Shown piece by piece: positions 9,242 through 16,704 of a DNA stretch of 60,330 bases. The translations under genes were made by a program, and so were the position numbers. The DNA lies in NCBI RefSeq assembly GCF_002259415.1, contig NZ_NPFY01000038.1:1-60330 (forward strand). The letters are read 5' to 3'. Position 1 is the first letter of the stretch, and each line of letters starts with the position of its first letter. The DNA comes from Rhodococcus sp. 14-2470-1b. Its GTDB lineage: Bacteria > Actinomycetota > Actinomycetes > Mycobacteriales > Mycobacteriaceae. A model generated the notes under the pieces. It did no database searches and was not told the DNA's origin. It was given only the letters and a program-made list of their open reading frames with translations.

Positions 9242-9870
9242 CACGCTTCCCACCAGTGTGGGTCGGTGCGCGCCGTCAGGGCAGCACGCCCACCGCGGCA
9301 ATTGGATCGATTCTTGCCCTCGTACTACTGATCTCCGGATGCTCCGACGGCGCACAGGCTGCGCCCCCGGGAGGCAGCTTCGACTTCGTCGCCCCCGGCG
9401 GTCGAACCGACATCGTCTACGATCCCCCCGAAACACGCGGAACCATAGGCGAACTCGCCGGCCCCGATCTGATGGAGGAAGGCAAGACGACCGCTCTGTC
9501 GGACTACGACGGCAAGGTCGTCGTGATCAATCTCTGGGGCCAGTGGTGCGGCCCCTGCCGCGGCGAAGCCGACGACCTCGAAGAGGTCTACGAGACCACC
9601 CGCGAGCGTGGCGTGCAATTCCTCGGCCTCAACGTCAGAGATCCACAGAAGGACAAAGCGCAGGACTTCGTCGTCGACAACGACGTCTCCTACCCCTCGA
9701 TCTACGACCCCTCGATGCGGACCCTGATCGCCCTCGGCGGAAACTACCCGACCAGCGTGATCCCCTCGACGCTGGTACTCGACCGTTCACACCGCGTGGC
9801 CGCGGTCTTCATGCGCGCCCTGCTCACCGACGACCTCCTTCCCGTCGTCGAACGGATAGCCGCGGAATGA
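9238..9870 (+). CDS. ResA/TlpA-like thioredoxin-fold lipoprotein
   Basis: Probable apocytochrome c thiol reductase of System II (ResA/CcsX role). Translation starts at the ATG coupled to the previous stop (ATGA). A lipobox, LISGC near residues 31-35, follows a hydrophobic stretch, so the protein is likely acylated. Active site WCGPC in NLWGQWCGPCRGEADDLE, with SVIPSTLVLD as the cis-proline region. It overlaps ccdA by 4 bp, which supplies reducing equivalents in known systems. 210 aa, normal length. Confidence 0.9.
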   Translation: MTRFPPVWVGARRQGSTPTAAIGSILALVLLISGCSDGAQAAPPGGSFDFVAPGGRTDIVYDPPETRGTIGELAGPDLMEEGKTTALSDYDGKVVVINLWGQWCGPCRGEADDLEEVYETTRERGVQFLGLNVRDPQKDKAQDFVVDNDVSYPSIYDPSMRTLIALGGNYPTSVIPSTLVLDRSHRVAAVFMRALLTDDLLPVVERIAAE

Positions 9871-10715
9871 CGACTCTTCTCGCCCAAGACATCGGGTCGG
9901 CCTTCCAGAACGCGGCATCGAGCGGGCCCCTACTGCTCGCGATCGCGGCATGCATGCTCGCCGGGCTGGTCTCGTTCGCCTCCCCGTGCGTGGTGCCGCT
10001 GGTGCCGGGATACCTGTCCTACCTGGCAGGAATCGCCGGTGCCGACGCCCAATCAGCCGATACCCGATCGCCCCGCACCTCGACCACCGGCACCTCGACC
10101 ACCGACACGTCGTCGCCGGAGCTGGCGAATCGCTGGCGTGTGGCCGGCGCAGCGTCGTTGTTCGTCGCCGGATTCACGATCGTCTTCGTCCTCGCCACAG
10201 CCTCGATCTTCGGAGTCATCGGCACCTTGCGCATCAACGAGCAAGTACTTCAACGAGTCGGCGGCGTCATCACGATCATCATGGGTGCAGCGTTCATCGG
10301 ATTGATACCCGTTCTGCAACGCGACACCCGATACGCACCTCAGCAGATCTCGTCCCTCGCCGGAGCGCCGCTGCTCGGCGGTGTGTTCGCGCTCGGCTGG
10401 ACACCGTGTCTGGGCCCCACCCTCGCCGGCGTTCTGTCTGTCGCGGCAGGAACCGAAGGTGCAACCGCAGCCCGCGGGGTCACTCTCATCGTCGCGTACT
10501 GCATGGGACTCGGCCTACCGTTCGTCGTCCTCGCGTTCGGCTCGAGTTCGGCGATGCGAGGTGTGGGGTGGCTTCGAAGGAACTCACAGAAGATCAAGAT
10601 CGCGGGCGGTGTCATCATGATCGCCGTCGGCATCGCGCTGCTGACCGGAGTGTGGGGGTTGTTCATCGCCTGGATCCGCAACGAATTCGTCAGTGCAGTG
10701 GTCCTGCCCATCTGA
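9867..10715 (+). CDS. ccdA: Cytochrome c biogenesis protein CcdA (DsbD-like membrane protein)
   Basis: Passes electrons from cytoplasmic thioredoxin across the membrane to ResA-like proteins. Six helices are visible. The two redox cysteines sit in the expected motifs: SFASPCVVPLVPGYLSYLAG (near residue 38) and LGWTPCLGPTLAGVL (near 178). It starts by ATGA overlap with the lipoprotein gene. A Thr/Ser-rich loop after helix 1 (TSTTGTSTTDTSS) is longer than usual. It ends the dsb/VKOR/TlpA/ResA/CcdA operon. Confidence 0.93.
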   Translation: MTTLLAQDIGSAFQNAASSGPLLLAIAACMLAGLVSFASPCVVPLVPGYLSYLAGIAGADAQSADTRSPRTSTTGTSTTDTSSPELANRWRVAGAASLFVAGFTIVFVLATASIFGVIGTLRINEQVLQRVGGVITIIMGAAFIGLIPVLQRDTRYAPQQISSLAGAPLLGGVFALGWTPCLGPTLAGVLSVAAGTEGATAARGVTLIVAYCMGLGLPFVVLAFGSSSAMRGVGWLRRNSQKIKIAGGVIMIAVGIALLTGVWGLFIAWIRNEFVSAVVLPI

Positions 10716-10751
10716 TCGAGATGTCGCCAAACCACCCCGCCGCATTGCATT

Positions 10752-10767
10752 GTTCGGGTAGCCGAAC
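10752..10767. promoter_or_regulatory. Palindrome upstream of the Nramp gene, candidate metal-repressor box
   Basis: GTTCGG and CCGAAC pair around GTAG, directly before an AT-rich ACTATATTTTC that could be a -10 region. The position 48 bp before the mntH ATG and the palindromic form suit a DtxR/MntR-type regulator; no such regulator gene lies in the window. Confidence 0.4.
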
Positions 10768-10814
10768 TATATTTTCAGGGTCCTGACATACTGTTGGTGC
10801 CGGAGGGTGTGGTC

Positions 10815-12056
10815 ATGTCTGTGCTGCAGCGCCGATCGTCTCGGCCGCCCTCGAGGTTTCGGTCGGGCCTCGTTCTGCTCGGACCCGCTTTCGTCGCAGC
10901 GATCGCCTACGTCGACCCCGGCAACGTCGCCTCCAACGTCAGCGCCGGTGCGCAGTTCGGATACCTGCTGGTCTGGGTGATCGTTGCCGCGAACGTGATG
11001 GCCGGTCTCGTCCAGTTCCTCTCCGCCAAACTCGGCATCGTCACCGGAATGACACTGCCCGAAGTAGTCCGCGAGAAGTCGAGCAGGACTGTGCGACTGG
11101 CATATTGGGGGCAAGCAGAGGTGGTCGCCATGGCGACCGACCTCGCCGAAATCGTCGGCGGTGCGATCGCCCTCTACCTGCTCTTCGACCTGCCGCTCCT
11201 GATCGGCGGCCTCATCACCGGGGCCGTATCGATGATCTTGCTGATGGTCCAGGATCGCCGGGGCCAACGGCCCTTCGAGTTCGTGATTCTCGGGCTACTC
11301 GGTGTCATCGCCGTCGGATTTCTTGCCAGCGTCGTCGTGGAACCGCCATCGTTCACCGAGGCCGCCGCCGGTCTCATTCCGCGGTTCGACGGCGCGGAAA
11401 GTGTGTTGATCGCCGCCGCGATGCTCGGTGCGACGATCATGCCGCACGCGGTGTACCTGCACTCCGGTCTAGCACGTGACAGGCACGGACACCCCGAGGC
11501 AGGGCCCGTCCGTCAGCGGTTGTTGCGGATCACCCGGATCGATGTCGGGTTGGCGATGCTGCTGGCCGGGGCAGTGAACATGTCGATGCTGCTGTTGGCG
11601 GCCTCGACGCTGGGGGGCCGCGAGGGCGTCGATTCCATCGACGGAGCTCACGCAGCAGTGGGTGACACTCTGGGGCCGGTGGTAGCACTGCTGTTCGCGG
11701 TGGGCCTGCTGGCCTCGGGCCTTGCATCGACATCGGTCGGGGCGTACGCGGGGGCGATGATCATGGACGGGCTACTACGTAAGCGCATTCCGATTCTGGT
11801 GCGACGACTGGTGACACTTGTTCCCGCACTGGCAATTCTGGCAGCAGGAGTCGACCCCAGTCGGGCACTGGTCGTCTCGCAGGTCGTGCTGTCGTTCGGT
11901 ATCCCATTCGCGTTGATTCCCTTGGTGCGGTTCACCTCGGACCGCATCCTGATGGGCGGCGATGTCAATCACCGGATCACGGCATACGCGGCATGGCTCA
12001 TCGCGGGAATCGTCGTCGCACTCAACATTGCACTGATCTATCTGACCGTGGTCTGA
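10815..12056 (+). CDS. mntH: Nramp-family divalent metal (Mn2+) transporter
   Basis: Proton-coupled Mn2+/Fe2+ importer in the cytoplasmic membrane. The helix 1 metal-site motif DPGN is present (AYVDPGNVAS), helix 6 carries the expected MPHAVYLHS, and about 11 helices follow. I chose the ATG at 10815 (413 aa); a TTG at 10794 is also in frame. It is monocistronic, 99 bp downstream of ccdA, with its own palindromic promoter region. Mn import next to soft-metal and copper efflux fits a metal-stress island. Confidence 0.92.
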   Translation: MSVLQRRSSRPPSRFRSGLVLLGPAFVAAIAYVDPGNVASNVSAGAQFGYLLVWVIVAANVMAGLVQFLSAKLGIVTGMTLPEVVREKSSRTVRLAYWGQAEVVAMATDLAEIVGGAIALYLLFDLPLLIGGLITGAVSMILLMVQDRRGQRPFEFVILGLLGVIAVGFLASVVVEPPSFTEAAAGLIPRFDGAESVLIAAAMLGATIMPHAVYLHSGLARDRHGHPEAGPVRQRLLRITRIDVGLAMLLAGAVNMSMLLLAASTLGGREGVDSIDGAHAAVGDTLGPVVALLFAVGLLASGLASTSVGAYAGAMIMDGLLRKRIPILVRRLVTLVPALAILAAGVDPSRALVVSQVVLSFGIPFALIPLVRFTSDRILMGGDVNHRITAYAAWLIAGIVVALNIALIYLTVV

Positions 12057-12060
12057 CTGC

Positions 12061-12170
12061 ACCAAAACCGGGATCGCATCAGTCCTCGGTGTCGGCAGAG
12101 TCACCCTCTACCGACACCTCGCCGCCCTTCAGCAGTCAGCGGGGGAGAGGCCGCGTACCTTTCTTCCACA
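12061..12170 (+). pseudogene. Remnant of a serine-recombinase C-terminal helix-turn-helix
   Basis: The frame beginning at 12061 encodes TKTGIASVLGVGRVTLYRHL, the C-terminal DNA-binding helix pair of the Hin/resolvase family. No catalytic domain precedes it, because the upstream sequence is the mntH 3' end. It looks like the tail of a deleted resolvase and marks an old recombination junction. The match is short, so confidence is moderate. Confidence 0.4.
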
Positions 12171-12690
12171 CCAACGGGCCACAGTGCCACTGCGGCAGCG
12201 AGAGTCGAGCACTCCTGCCTCAATTTTTGCAGGATTCTGTGGATCTAAGTCACACGCTCTGAGCCCAACGGCGTCCTCGAGCGCTTCGACGGCACCGCAC
12301 CACCACACCTGCTCTATCTCTGAAGCCAGGACGAAGTACGGCGCGACCCGAAACTGTTGCAACAGAACAGCTCTGTCAGTGCCCAATTGTCATACTCGCC
12401 GTCATACGGATAGAACCGTCGGTGGACCACCACTACCCGCCGAAATCGCCGAGCAGGCGGTGCAATCGTCCTCACCGCCCTGCAAACAATCGACCACGCT
12501 CGCAGTGAGCCAGCCGATGGGGGTCGATCAAGCGCCGCCGGTAGGCCGGTCCACTGACTCCAATACGTCCGCGAGCATCGGAACGTCCCAGTCGCGATCG
12601 TCGAGATCCGCGATAGCCCTCGCCGTCAGATCGTTGAATGCTGTCCCCCTTCCAAGCAATACGGGGAGGGGGTATGGTCCGAGTCGTCGC
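12171..12690. other. Non-coding or decayed stretch before the copper genes
   Basis: Open frames exist on both strands, but none has a start site, domain or codon pattern I can support. A minus-strand frame near 12525-12650 reads like the end of some protein (AIADLDDRDWDVPMLADVLE) and may be a fragment. Confidence 0.4.
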
Positions 12691-12694
12691 TAGG

Positions 12695-12709
12695 TACCCC
12701 CTGGGGGTA
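12695..12709. promoter_or_regulatory. CsoR-like copper operator upstream of copZ
   Basis: TACCCCC-T-GGGGGTA is a perfect palindrome 24 bp before the copZ start. G/C-tract palindromes of this form are the operators of CsoR/RicR copper repressors. Near-identical sites occur at 16429-16443 and 25767-25782. No csoR gene is in the window, so a repressor must act from elsewhere. Confidence 0.7.
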
Positions 12710-12733
12710 TTATTCAGGATGAAGGAGTACCTC

Positions 12734-12964
12734 ATGATCACCACGAATTACCGAGTCACCGGCATGACCTGCGGACACTGCGAGGCGTCGGTCCGGGAAG
12801 AAGTCGGTGCTGTGGCCGGGGTCGACACGGTCGAAGCATCGGCGTCGGCGGGGACGCTGACGGTGACGAGCGCCGACGAGCCCGACCACGCCCAGGTCGT
12901 CGCTGCCGTTCGCGATGCCGGCTACACAGCCGAACCGCAACCCGCAGATTCACGCACCGCGTAG
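12734..12964 (+). CDS. copZ: Copper chaperone CopZ (HMA domain)
   Basis: Small cytoplasmic protein that binds Cu(I) and hands it to the exporter. It consists of one ferredoxin-like HMA domain with the metal site MTCGHCEASV near residues 11-20 (TCGHC in place of the more usual MxCxxC spacing, still CxxC). I chose the ATG at 12734, 7 bp after AAGGAG, giving 76 aa. The copB exporter follows 34 bp later. The operator at 12695-12709 should make both copper-inducible. Confidence 0.9.
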   Translation: MITTNYRVTGMTCGHCEASVREEVGAVAGVDTVEASASAGTLTVTSADEPDHAQVVAAVRDAGYTAEPQPADSRTA

Positions 12965-12998
12965 CCGCTGAACTCGGCGGAGAGAAGGATTTACCGCG

Positions 12999-15167
12999 AT
13001 GAACAACCACACACATGCCGATGTCGGCGTGGCCGAGACAGCGGGCACACAGTCGGGCCACGACCCGTCTGGACACAGCGCAGCCCACACCGGACACGGC
13101 GAGCAGACTGAACACGAAGGCCATACCGGGCACGGTGGCCATGCCGGTCACGGCGATCACGTCGGCATGTTCCGTCGCCTGTTCTGGGTCATGCTGGTCC
13201 TCGCCGTTCCGGTGATCGTTGCCTCGAACATGTTCGCGATGCTCCTCGGATACTCGCTGCCCGACGCAGCGTGGATCGCCTGGGTCTCCCCGGTGCTGGG
13301 CACCGTGATGTATGCCTGGGGCGGTTCCCCGTTCCTCACCGGCGCGGTGAGTGAAATCCGTTCACGTGCACCGGGAATGATGCTGCTCATCGCCCTCGCG
13401 ATCACCGTCGCATTCGTCGCGTCGATGGGAGCGAGCCTGGGCCTGCTCGATCATCAGCTCGACTTCTGGTGGGAACTGGCGCTGCTGATCGTGATCATGT
13501 TGCTCGGGCACTGGATCGAGATGAGATCCCTCGCGCAGACCACCTCCGCTCTGGACTCGTTGGCGGCGTTGCTCCCGGATGTCGCCGAACGCGTCGACGG
13601 CGACGATGTGGTGCCGGTGTCCCCGGCCGAGCTGGAGCTCGGTGATGTCGTTGTCGTCCGCCCCGGCGGCCGAGTACCGGCGGACGGCACCATCGTCTCC
13701 GGATCGGCGAGCATGGACGAATCGATGATCACCGGCGAATCACGCACCGTCCGCCGCAGCGACGGCGACCACGTCGTCGCCGGCACGGTAGCCACCGACT
13801 CCGGTCTGCGCGTCCAGGTCACCGCAGTAGGGGAGGACACCGCCCTCGCCGGCATCGGCCGCTTGGTCGCCGACGCCCAGAACTCGACCTCGCGCGCTCA
13901 GCGCATCGCCGACACGGCCGCCGGTTGGCTGTTCTGGTTCGCTCTCGGTGCCGCGATCATCACCGCCGCTGTGTGGACTCTGGTCGGGATGCCCGACGAC
14001 GCCGTCATCCGCACCATCACCGTGTTGGTCATCGCCTGCCCGCACGCACTCGGACTGGCGATTCCGCTGGTGGTCTCCATCGCCACCGAACGCGCCGCCC
14101 GCGGCGGTGTCCTGGTCAAGGACCGGCTCGCACTCGAAACCATGCGCACGGTGGACACCGTGCTCTTCGACAAGACCGGGACCCTCACCAAGGGTGAACC
14201 CACCGTCACCGCAATCGAGGTGACAGACGGGCGCACCGCCGACAACGTCCTCGCGCTGGCCGCTGCCGCAGAAGCCGACTCAGAACATCCCCTGGCTCGC
14301 GCCATCGTTGCGGCCGCACGCGCGCGGAACCTGACCGTCCCGGCTGCAGCAGACTTCCAGTCGTCTCCCGCCGTCGGGGTCTCTGCGGACGTCGACGGCA
14401 CCCGCGTGCAGGTCGGCGGGCCCGCGCTGCTCGAGCAGGAGCGCGGATCCGAACTTGCTGTCGCCGACCGGTGGCGGGGCGACGGGGCGATCATCCTGCA
14501 CGTCCTCGCCGACGGGGCCGTGATCGGTGCCCTCGCGCTCGCCGACGAGATCCGGCCCGAATCCCGCACGGCAGTCGATGCGCTCCACGCTCGGGGTATC
14601 GCGGTGGTGATGATCACCGGTGATGCCGATGCCGTCGCGCAGTCCGTCGCGACCGAGCTCGGTGTGGACCGCTACTTCGCGGGGGTGAAACCGGAAGACA
14701 AGTCCCACAACGTTGCTGAACTTCAACAGGAAGGGCGCACGGTGGCGATGGTCGGTGACGGAGTCAACGACGCACCGGCTCTGGCGCAGGCCGATGTCGG
14801 TATCGCTATCGGCGCGGGTACCGACGTTGCTATCGCGTCGGCCGGAGTGATCCTCGCCAGCGACGACCCGAGGTCGGTGTTGTCGGTGATCGAACTCTCG
14901 CGGGCCTCGTACCGGAAGATGAAGCAAAACCTCTGGTGGGCAGCGGGATACAACCTCATCTCAGTTCCGCTCGCGGCAGGAGTGCTCGCGCCGGTCGGGT
15001 TCGTGCTGCCCATGTCGATCGGCGCGATCCTGATGTCGCTGTCGACGATCATCGTCGCCGCGAACGCGCAGCTGCTTCGGCGACTCGACCTCACGCCCGA
15101 CACCATCACCGGAGCGGTGAACGAGGGGAGTTCCAATTCTCCGTCGCAGCGCACACCGTCACTGTGA
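12999..15167 (+). CDS. copB: Copper-translocating P1B-3 ATPase CopB
   Basis: Exports copper across the membrane. The N-terminus (residues 1-52) is a histidine-rich tail with many HxGH repeats instead of HMA domains. The metal-site helix carries CPH (VIACPHALGLAIP), which defines the P1B-3 (CopB) class, and catalytic motifs are complete: ITGES, DKTGTLT, SEHPLARAI, GDGVNDAPAL. 722 aa, about eight helices. It is the second gene of the copper operon and ends at a strong hairpin shared with the convergent DUF305 gene. Confidence 0.94.
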   Translation: MNNHTHADVGVAETAGTQSGHDPSGHSAAHTGHGEQTEHEGHTGHGGHAGHGDHVGMFRRLFWVMLVLAVPVIVASNMFAMLLGYSLPDAAWIAWVSPVLGTVMYAWGGSPFLTGAVSEIRSRAPGMMLLIALAITVAFVASMGASLGLLDHQLDFWWELALLIVIMLLGHWIEMRSLAQTTSALDSLAALLPDVAERVDGDDVVPVSPAELELGDVVVVRPGGRVPADGTIVSGSASMDESMITGESRTVRRSDGDHVVAGTVATDSGLRVQVTAVGEDTALAGIGRLVADAQNSTSRAQRIADTAAGWLFWFALGAAIITAAVWTLVGMPDDAVIRTITVLVIACPHALGLAIPLVVSIATERAARGGVLVKDRLALETMRTVDTVLFDKTGTLTKGEPTVTAIEVTDGRTADNVLALAAAAEADSEHPLARAIVAAARARNLTVPAAADFQSSPAVGVSADVDGTRVQVGGPALLEQERGSELAVADRWRGDGAIILHVLADGAVIGALALADEIRPESRTAVDALHARGIAVVMITGDADAVAQSVATELGVDRYFAGVKPEDKSHNVAELQQEGRTVAMVGDGVNDAPALAQADVGIAIGAGTDVAIASAGVILASDDPRSVLSVIELSRASYRKMKQNLWWAAGYNLISVPLAAGVLAPVGFVLPMSIGAILMSLSTIIVAANAQLLRRLDLTPDTITGAVNEGSSNSPSQRTPSL

Positions 15168-15214
15168 GAGCTGATCTCGTACCGGAAACGCAGCCCTGAC
15201 GACTGCGAAGCGCT

Positions 15215-15253
15215 GATGGCCGCACCCTCTCCGCCGGAGAGGATGCGGCCATC
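15215..15253. terminator. Bidirectional terminator hairpin between copB and the DUF305 gene
   Basis: GATGGCCGCA (15215-15224) pairs with TGCGGCCATC (15244-15253), and CCTCTCC pairs with GGAGAGG inside, leaving one mismatch and a 3-base loop. A T-rich GTTGTGT follows on the plus strand. It lies exactly between convergent stops. Confidence 0.8.
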
Positions 15254-15273
15254 GTTGTGTATAGCGGACCAGG

Positions 15274-15900
15274 TCAGCCGAGCAGCCGCTGCATGGTCTC
15301 GATTTCCTGCTGCTGGGTGGCGACGATGGTGCGGGCCATCTCCAGGGCGTCAGGGTTGGAACCGTCTGCGATTTCGGTGTTCGCCATCTCGATGGCACCG
15401 GTGTGGTGGGCGATCATCATCGTCAACCACTGGCGGTCGAATTCGGGTCCCGACGCTGCCATCAACGCGTCCATGTCCTGAGCGGTCATCATGCCGCTGT
15501 CGGAGCTGTGGTCCATCCCGCCCATCTGACTCATGTCAGCCGAGGGCGCGGGCTTACCCCACTCGGTGAGCCAGGTGGTCATCTGGTCCATCTCGGGCTG
15601 CTGTGCGCCGGCGATCGCCGATGCCAGCGACAGCACGTCCGGGTTGTCGGTGCGGCCGTTCGCCATGTCGGCCATCTCGACTGCTTGGGCGTGGTGCGGA
15701 TACATCATCTGCGCGAACATCACGTCGGCATCGTTGAACTCTGCGGACGCGCTTGCTTGGGCCGAGGACATCGGTGCGGAGGACATCGAGCCCATGGAGT
15801 GCCCGTCCATCGACGACTCGGTCGAGTCGTTGCTACAGCCGACGACGAGGAACGCGCTGGCGGCGGCGGCAGCGAGTGAAGCCATGACTTTGGTACGCAT
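15274..15900 (-). CDS. DUF305 lipoprotein, copper-island type
   Basis: Exported protein of the DUF305 family, often found with copper efflux genes and thought to handle metal outside the membrane. The start at 15900 has AAGGAG 8 bp before it. It gives a signal peptide ending in a lipobox (FLVVGCSND, Cys near 22). The mature protein is rich in Met and His (SMDGHSMGSMSS) and contains two DUF305 halves with the characteristic YPHHAQAVEMA and MIAHHTGAIEMA. 208 aa. It is probably co-transcribed with the DUF6153 gene upstream from the operator at 16429. Confidence 0.9.
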   Translation of the reverse strand: MRTKVMASLAAAAASAFLVVGCSNDSTESSMDGHSMGSMSSAPMSSAQASASAEFNDADVMFAQMMYPHHAQAVEMADMANGRTDNPDVLSLASAIAGAQQPEMDQMTTWLTEWGKPAPSADMSQMGGMDHSSDSGMMTAQDMDALMAASGPEFDRQWLTMMIAHHTGAIEMANTEIADGSNPDALEMARTIVATQQQEIETMQRLLG

Positions 15901-15985
15901 GTGGAATCTCCTTGCAAGAGTGGACAATCAGGGGTGTGTGACGTGTTTCGGTCCGCCGGTCGACGCGCGTCTACCGGGCTCCCTG

Positions 15986-16408
15986 TCACACTCGCAAGGT
16001 CACCGATCTGTCCAACTCCCACAACGTCCACGGCGGTGCACGTTCGAGCGTGGAATCGGTGCATCCGACGGTCCGGTTGAGTAGCGTCGGTACTGGATCG
16101 ATGGCTGCGCTCAACGCCGGGACCGTCAGCGCGGGCGACGACACCGTCGTGCCCACACAAGGGTGCATCATTTGGTGGGCCGTCGGGCAGTCGTGCTCCC
16201 CGGCCATCACCGGAACCGACATAGTTTCGGACATATGAAGCGGCGTCGCCATCGAGGCACGGCCGCCGTTCAACGACATCGAGCCGGTTACGGACATCGA
16301 CATCGGTGTCACCGAATGCATCAACAGGACACCGAACACCGTCAGTGCAATTAGCAGACCGGTCACCGAGGCCGTGCCCCGTCGACCACGTCTGACTGCC
16401 AATTGCAT
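15986..16408 (-). CDS. DUF6153 family small membrane protein
   Basis: Actinobacterial protein of unknown function, commonly near DUF305 genes. One helix (residues 14-32, VTGLLIALTVFGVLLMHSV) is followed by a Met/His/Cys-containing exported part (EHDCPTAHQMMHPC) and the family's C-terminal signature PPWTLWELDRSVTLRV. The Met/His/Cys content suggests copper binding, but this is inference. A CsoR-like box lies 21-35 bp before the start. Confidence 0.82.
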   Translation of the reverse strand: MQLAVRRGRRGTASVTGLLIALTVFGVLLMHSVTPMSMSVTGSMSLNGGRASMATPLHMSETMSVPVMAGEHDCPTAHQMMHPCVGTTVSSPALTVPALSAAIDPVPTLLNRTVGCTDSTLERAPPWTLWELDRSVTLRV

Positions 16409-16428
16409 GCCCTTGACGGTAGCAGAGA

Positions 16429-16443
16429 TACCCCCCAGGGGTA
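16429..16443. promoter_or_regulatory. CsoR-like copper operator for the DUF6153-DUF305 unit
   Basis: TACCCCCCAGGGGTA, same length and plan as the site at 12695-12709, just upstream of the minus-strand DUF6153 gene. The copper island is thus bracketed by two matching operators pointing inward. Confidence 0.65.
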
Positions 16444-16523
16444 ATGGCGAACCAGGGGATCGCCCGCCCTCCGCTGTCGGGCAGAGGCCGAATCTCTGGG
16501 AAACGCCGCCCCAGTTAAGGAGC

Positions 16524-16570
16524 TGTGCACTCGACTTCTGAACCAGTGCAGCTCACTTCTGAATCTGACA
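16524..16570 (+). repeat. Solitary Tn402-type right end
   Basis: Two 19-bp TniA-type binding repeats, TGTGCACTCGACTTCTGAA (16524-16542) and AGTGCAGCTCACTTCTGAA (16545-16563), are followed by TCTGACA. The spacing and orientation copy the right end at 34667-34713, but the sequence is diverged. It abuts the left end of the intact transposon with only 3 bp between, so it is the terminus of a second, related element whose other end I did not find in the window. Confidence 0.65.
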
Positions 16571-16573
16571 ATC

Positions 16574-16599
16574 TGTCAGTTTCAGAAGACGGCTGCACT
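16574..16599 (+). repeat. Left terminal inverted repeat (tni end)
   Basis: Begins TGTCAGTTTCAGAAGACGG and ends CTGCACT. A further TniA-type repeat in the opposite orientation, AGTGCACGTGTCTTCTGAC, lies at 16622-16640, between the end and tniA. Confidence 0.85.
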
Positions 16600-16704
16600 C
16601 ATTGCAGGCGTTACGAGGGTGAGTGCACGTGTCTTCTGACATTCTGATGTCAAAAGTGCGGTGCACGGTCGCATGTTCGGCTCTCGGTGACAGGGAGGCT
16701 TGTG

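Noticed and set aside
12184..12693. 169-codon plus-strand frame before copZ
   Set aside because: Ser/Thr/Arg-rich with no motif, and it runs into the copper promoter.
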